Shown: positions 60,066-64,000 of the stretch, piece after piece
Layout: every line of letters starts with the position of its first letter
Position numbering within the stretch: position 1 is the first letter of the stretch
Assembly (NCBI GenBank): GCA_030681475.1
Contig: JAUXWT010000057.1
Location: 1 to 64,000, forward strand
Source of the DNA: Bacteroidales bacterium
Lineage (GTDB): Bacteria > Bacteroidota > Bacteroidia > Bacteroidales > FEN-979
Reading direction: 5' to 3'
Length of the DNA stretch: 64,000 nucleotides
The notes under the pieces: generated by a model
The model's input: the letters and a program-made list of their open reading frames with translations, nothing else
Database searches by the model: none
What the model was told of the DNA's origin: nothing
Position numbers and translations under genes: made by a program

Positions 60066-61091
60066 ATGAAAGAAAGGATTGAACAGTTAGTTTCTGAAAT
60101 TGATTCACTTAAAGCGGCCAGTTTGGAAGAAGTTGAGCAGCTTCGCCTGAAGTATCTCAGTAAGAAAGGGATGGTTTCAGTGTTGTTCGATGATTTTAAA
60201 AGTGTGCCGGCAGAGATGAAGCGTGATGTCGGGCAACTGCTTAACGACCTTAAAACCAGGGCTAATCAGCGGATTGACTCTTTAAAATCAAGTTTTGACA
60301 GGGGTGAATCTGTTTCGAAGGTGAACCTTGACCTGACCAGGCCTGCCGGCCACATTCAACCCGGTTCCCGACATCCCTTATCGGTTGTCAGAAACCGGAT
60401 CATTAAAATTTTCGACAGGATTGGGTTTACGGTCGCCGAAGGGCCTGAAATTGAAGATGACCTGCACAATTTTTCGGCGCTTAATTTCACGCCCGATCAT
60501 CCGGCGAGGGATATGCAGGATACCTTTTTCATTGCGACCAATCCCGACATTCTGCTCCGTACGCATACTTCTTCGGTTCAGATCCGGACCATGGAAACCA
60601 CCAACCCGCCCATCCGGATGATTTTTCCAGGGCGTGTATTCAGAAACGAGGCTATTTCGGCACGTGCTCACTGTATCTTTCACCAGGTTGAAGGGCTTTA
60701 CATCAACAAGGATGTCTCCTTTGCAGATCTGAAGCAGACGCTGATGTATTTTGCCAAGGAGATGTTTGGAGAGGATACTGAGATCAGGTTAAGACCTTCC
60801 TATTTTCCGTTCACTGAACCCTCGGGCGAAATGGATGTGAGTTGCAATATCTGTGGTGGTACCGGTTGCAATATCTGTAAATACACAGGATGGGTTGAAA
60901 TCCTTGGTTGTGGCATGGTTGACCCCAATACACTCGAACATTGCGGCATCGACCCCCAGGTTTACACCGGTTTTGCCTTTGGGATGGGCATCGAAAGGAT
61001 CACCATGCTAAAGTACCAGGTAAAGGACCTCCGGTTATTTTTTGAGAATGACGTGAGGTTTTTGAGGCAATTTACAGGTTATTCCGTCTAA
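60066..61091 (+). CDS. pheS: Phenylalanine-tRNA ligase alpha subunit
   Basis: A 341-residue protein from ATG 60066, preceded by TTAGG. The longer frame from 60036 adds 10 residues read from repeat tract F and lacks support in the family. The N-terminal coiled coil with LKYLSKKGMVSVLF, motif 2 with FHQVEGLYI, and motif 3 GFAFGMGIERITMLKY are all present. The alpha subunit holds the active site and pairs with PheT. Its 3' end overlaps the convergent UbiB gene by 20 bases. Confidence 0.95.
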   Translation: MKERIEQLVSEIDSLKAASLEEVEQLRLKYLSKKGMVSVLFDDFKSVPAEMKRDVGQLLNDLKTRANQRIDSLKSSFDRGESVSKVNLDLTRPAGHIQPGSRHPLSVVRNRIIKIFDRIGFTVAEGPEIEDDLHNFSALNFTPDHPARDMQDTFFIATNPDILLRTHTSSVQIRTMETTNPPIRMIFPGRVFRNEAISARAHCIFHQVEGLYINKDVSFADLKQTLMYFAKEMFGEDTEIRLRPSYFPFTEPSGEMDVSCNICGGTGCNICKYTGWVEILGCGMVDPNTLEHCGIDPQVYTGFAFGMGIERITMLKYQVKDLRLFFENDVRFLRQFTGYSV

Positions 61092-62721
61092 ATAATTTTA
61101 CCAGTAACCAGAATCCGAACAGTCCTGCCACGCAGAATACGATGGCCCCAATCCACCGCGTTTGATCCCATTGTGAAATAATTGATGCGCCGATGATCAA
61201 AGCCGCCAATACAATTGCGATCGAGACCCGCGTACTTGCAACGTCAAGGTGTTCAGAAAGGGGTTCAAGGCCTTTGACTTCTATCTGGGTTTTAAACCGG
61301 CCTTCTTTGATTTTATATATTATCTCATTCAGGTCGGCAGGGAGTTCTTTCAGCAGTTTGTAATATTCTTTCAGCGAGCCGAAAATCTCTTTTGCAAATT
61401 GTTTCGGGCTATATTGCTGTGCAATGAGTTCAACTGCATAGGGTTGCATTTCGTGGGCAAAATCAATCTTTGGGTACAGCACAACTGCTACCCGTTCAAT
61501 AGCCATCAGAGATTTCACTAAAAGGTATATCCCTGGAGGAATCCGCAGACCAAATTGTATTAGTATTTCCACTGATTCATTCATCACCTTACCAAAATCC
61601 ATATCTTCGATGCTAAGGTGCTTGTAATGAGCCAGCAAGTCGCCGATTTGATATTCCAGCTCTTTGAATTGTGCGAAACTGCGTTTTCCTGATGCGATCA
61701 TTAACGCTTCAGCCATGACATAAGGGTCGCGGTCGATATATCCAATTACATATTTACCAAGGAAATGAAGTTGTTCCTTCCTGAGCGTACCCATCATCCC
61801 GAAGTCAATAAAGGAGATGATTTCACCATCCATTACAAAGATATTCCCGGGATGAGGGTCGGCATGAAAAAAGCCATGGGTAAAAATCTGGTCAAAAACA
61901 AGTCGCATCGCCTTGCGGGCAATCTCTTTGAGGTCATGACCCGATTTCAGTAAATTATCAAGATCGCTGACTTTAGTGCCCTTTATAAACTCTTCTACCA
62001 GTATTTTACCTGTAGTATATTGCGGATAGACTTTGGGCACCTTGATTTCGGGATTGTCTTTAAAACAGATGTGGAAACGGGCGATGTTTGAGGCTTCATG
62101 ATGAAAATCGAGCTCCTTTTTTATGGTTTTCCCAAATTCCTTTACCACCCCCTTAAGATTGATCGCCTCCATTTCAGGATTATTCCGTTGCATCCGGTTT
62201 GCAAAGATATTCATCAGGTTCAGGTCGAGTTGGATCTTTTGATCGATACCCGGCCGCTGAATTTTAATGCATACCTCTTCCCCGTTGAGCAACACTGCCC
62301 GGTAAGCCTGTGCGATTGACGCGGAGGCAATCCTTACAGGATCAAATTCGCGGAAAATTTCCCCCACCGGTCTACCCAGTTCCTTTTCAATCTCTTGAAG
62401 GGCTATATCATCAGGCATGGGTTTTGCCTCATCCTGCAATATTCTAAATTGTGCTCTTAGCTCTTCGGGGACAATATCCGGACGGTCGGCAAGGATTTGT
62501 CCGAATTTAATAAAGGTTGGCCCCAACTCTTCCAATGCCATCCGGATGCGTTCCCATTGGTTATAGCGTTCAATGCGTGCCAGTCTTTTTTTCGAAATGA
62601 AAAATTTTCCCAGCCCTGAATTTGTGACCCATTCGCTGAGGCCATACTTGACAACTATTCCAATGATTTCGCGCGCCCGACCCAACTCATGGACGGCTAA
62701 TCCGATCCTTCTTAGTTTCAC
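61072..62721 (-). CDS. ABC1/UbiB-family atypical kinase
   Basis: A 549-residue protein starting at GTG 62721. FIKFGQILADRPDIVPEEL carries the KxGQ motif, ASIAQAYRAVL the modified P-loop, GFFHADPHPGNIFV the catalytic loop and ISFIDFGMMG the DFG-like motif. Two C-terminal membrane helices follow (about 500-545). UbiB/COQ8 proteins support quinone synthesis or lipid handling as ATPases. In an anaerobe it may serve menaquinone. It is downstream of a phasin-like gene, a recurrent pair. Confidence 0.9.
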   Translation of the reverse strand: MKLRRIGLAVHELGRAREIIGIVVKYGLSEWVTNSGLGKFFISKKRLARIERYNQWERIRMALEELGPTFIKFGQILADRPDIVPEELRAQFRILQDEAKPMPDDIALQEIEKELGRPVGEIFREFDPVRIASASIAQAYRAVLLNGEEVCIKIQRPGIDQKIQLDLNLMNIFANRMQRNNPEMEAINLKGVVKEFGKTIKKELDFHHEASNIARFHICFKDNPEIKVPKVYPQYTTGKILVEEFIKGTKVSDLDNLLKSGHDLKEIARKAMRLVFDQIFTHGFFHADPHPGNIFVMDGEIISFIDFGMMGTLRKEQLHFLGKYVIGYIDRDPYVMAEALMIASGKRSFAQFKELEYQIGDLLAHYKHLSIEDMDFGKVMNESVEILIQFGLRIPPGIYLLVKSLMAIERVAVVLYPKIDFAHEMQPYAVELIAQQYSPKQFAKEIFGSLKEYYKLLKELPADLNEIIYKIKEGRFKTQIEVKGLEPLSEHLDVASTRVSIAIVLAALIIGASIISQWDQTRWIGAIVFCVAGLFGFWLLVKLFRRNNL

Positions 62722-62750
62722 TTCAATGAAATTAAGTACCTGATTTGCTA

Positions 62751-63104
62751 TTATTTAGCTTTTGTAACCGGTCCTTTGGCCACTTTAGGCCCTGGTTTTG
62801 CTTTCACTGTGGCTTTTTTACCCGTTTCCAGTTTCTTGATCCGGATCTCCAGTTTTTTCAAATCATCCTGCGACGGGATGTTCATCTTTTTCAGGCTTTT
62901 TTGAATCAGCCCTTGCAAATCATTTTCCACTGTCTTTTTAGCTTCCTCTGATTTCGTTAACAGATACTCATAGAGTTTTGTTGCTTCCTCCTTGGTGAGT
63001 TTGTTTTCTTTGGCAAGATCTTTTGCTGCCTTGGCAAGTTTTTCTGCATTCATGAACGCAATATCCAGGCCTTTGTCAATTGTTTTTTTTAAATCTTCAA
63101 ACAT
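62751..63104 (-). CDS. Phasin-like small helical protein
   Basis: A 117-residue protein: 95 residues of amphipathic helix (FEDLKKTIDKGLDIAFMNAE, then KSEEAKKTVENDLQGLIQ) and a Lys/Pro/Ala-rich tail. Similar proteins are annotated as phasin-family or PHA granule-associated. The tail resembles that of nucleoid- or granule-binding proteins. It precedes the UbiB gene by 29 bases and is 11 bases downstream of the IPExxxVDY gene. The function outside PHA-making bacteria is unclear. Confidence 0.75.
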   Translation of the reverse strand: MFEDLKKTIDKGLDIAFMNAEKLAKAAKDLAKENKLTKEEATKLYEYLLTKSEEAKKTVENDLQGLIQKSLKKMNIPSQDDLKKLEIRIKKLETGKKATVKAKPGPKVAKGPVTKAK

Positions 63105-63115
63105 AATCGTTCCTC

Positions 63116-63577
63116 CTATTTTTTTAATGGTGAATATTTGATTTTCGTCTCCATTTTGATATTCATCAGATGGAGTTCAAGATCGGAAAGTATTAATTGA
63201 TAATTTTTTATTGTTTCAAAACGTACCTCAAATGCAGTCAGAACATGTTGAATACCCCTTATTTTTTCCAGCAACCGTTCTTTTTGTGCTTTTTTAAACG
63301 GACCCTCGACGAGTAACAGGAAATCGGTTTGTTTAAGATCCGGCAATAAAATTGCTTCCTGGCCGCGGTTTCCTAATAAATAATAGGCATTGAAACGATC
63401 TTCATCACGACAATAATAAAAAGAATAGCCGCAGAAATCCTCCATTTTAACCAACTCCAGGCCAAGTCTGATATTAAGCAGATATGAGAGCCTGAAATCT
63501 TTTAAGTGGCAGGATATGCCAAAAAGTGTGAAAAGATTTGGTTCTGACCTACTGTCCAGAAATATTTTTTTAGCCAT
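63116..63577 (-). CDS. IPExxxVDY-family protein
   Basis: A 153-residue protein starting at ATG 63577; the frame can be extended to a GTG at 63586. LPDLKQTDFLLLVEG is a diverged form of the IPExxxVDYFL motif which gives the family its name. FRLSYLLNIRLGLELVKMED and the final LSDLELHL block also fit. The gene is next to rnc in many Bacteroidota. The biochemical role is unknown. Confidence 0.75.
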   Translation of the reverse strand: MAKKIFLDSRSEPNLFTLFGISCHLKDFRLSYLLNIRLGLELVKMEDFCGYSFYYCRDEDRFNAYYLLGNRGQEAILLPDLKQTDFLLLVEGPFKKAQKERLLEKIRGIQHVLTAFEVRFETIKNYQLILSDLELHLMNIKMETKIKYSPLKK

Positions 63578-63621
63578 GAGCGGCACTTTATAAATTCATA
63601 ACAAAGGTAACCATTCTCACG

Positions 63622-64000
63622 TTAAAGGTCAATACTTTCGTAATTTATTTTTTGCCAGGATTTTTCGGCTGCATTTTGTTCAGCTCCTTTTATCGAGTAA
63701 TCCTGGCCGCGGGCGATGGCTTCCCCGTCGACAATTAGTTCAACAATGTACTGTTTTTTATACCCTGACCCAATCTCCTGGAGTACTACGAATTGGATCT
63801 GTTTCTTTTCGCGCTGGCTCCATTCGATAATTTTACTTTTGAAATTCATCTCCTGGTTCATCAGGTCATTCATGTCAAAATAGCGGCCAATTATCCTGTC
63901 GAGGATTGTTTTACGGGTAAAATCAAACCCCTTATCGAGATACATGGCGCCGATAAGCGCTTCAAATGCATCACCTTTGCTTGACCTGAAAGATCCCGAT
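63622..64000 (-). CDS. rnc: Ribonuclease III, C-terminal part (cut by window edge)
   Basis: The frame runs past the window end. The visible 126 residues begin SRS-type and include GDAFEALIGAMYLDKGFDF, the last part of the RNase III catalytic domain, with its conserved Asp and Glu. A double-stranded-RNA-binding domain follows (about 60 residues with IGSGYKKQYIVELIVDG and QNAAEKSW). The enzyme cuts double-stranded rRNA precursors. The 44-base gap to the next gene suggests co-transcription. Confidence 0.95.
   Translation of the reverse strand, partial: SGSFRSSKGDAFEALIGAMYLDKGFDFTRKTILDRIIGRYFDMNDLMNQEMNFKSKIIEWSQREKKQIQFVVLQEIGSGYKKQYIVELIVDGEAIARGQDYSIKGAEQNAAEKSWQKINYESIDL

Overview
The window looks like a chromosomal contig from an anaerobic member of the Bacteroidota, probably of the Bacteroidales type. 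The signs are type IX secretion (T9SS) C-terminal sorting domains, several promoters of the Bacteroidota form TTG-N19-TAnnTTTG, an rnc / IPExxxVDY-family gene pair, and a UbiB-phasin pair. All family names come from motifs read by eye; no database search was possible.

Region 1 (about 0-28.5 kb) is a large surface-glycan locus. It opens with the cut 5' end of an IS630-like transposase gene and a + strand four-gene cluster: a membrane sulfatase-fold transferase, a NoeA-like methyltransferase, a tiny membrane protein and a YidC/Oxa1 insertase paralogue. Glycosyltransferases, two WbsX/GH99-like proteins, SAM methyltransferases, a UDP-galactopyranose-mutase-like flavoprotein, a large polytopic membrane protein and three PAPS-type sulfotransferases follow. 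The locus ends in a Wzm/Wzt ABC exporter, so it probably builds and exports a methylated and sulfated polysaccharide.

Region 2 (28.5-42.9 kb, all on the - strand) encodes secreted surface proteins. A four-gene operon (tail-fibre-like protein, short KTQPE-repeat protein, BNR/sortilin-like repeat protein, T9SS-sorted protein) is present twice in tandem. A smaller two-gene operon follows with the same promoter architecture. Factor-independent terminators lie after the first copy and after the small operon.

Region 3 (42.9-50.2 kb) is the most notable part. An ArsR regulator, a thioredoxin-type arsenate reductase, a Cys-rich membrane-anchored protein and an ArsG-like permease lead directly into hgcA and hgcB, the corrinoid protein and ferredoxin required for mercury methylation. 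A four-helix-bundle gene and an ACR3 arsenite pump follow. A 50-bp interrupted palindrome sits between arsR and a divergent MFS gene. Several genes here end in tandem octamer arrays in which most units carry a stop codon on the coding strand.

Region 4 (50.2-64 kb) is conserved core: an outer-membrane barrel-like protein, a GT51 transglycosylase with an AsmA-like N-terminal region, a CPBP protease, DusB, AsmA, thymidine kinase, cyclophilin, PheS, UbiB, a phasin-like protein, an IPExxxVDY-family protein and the 3' part of rnc.
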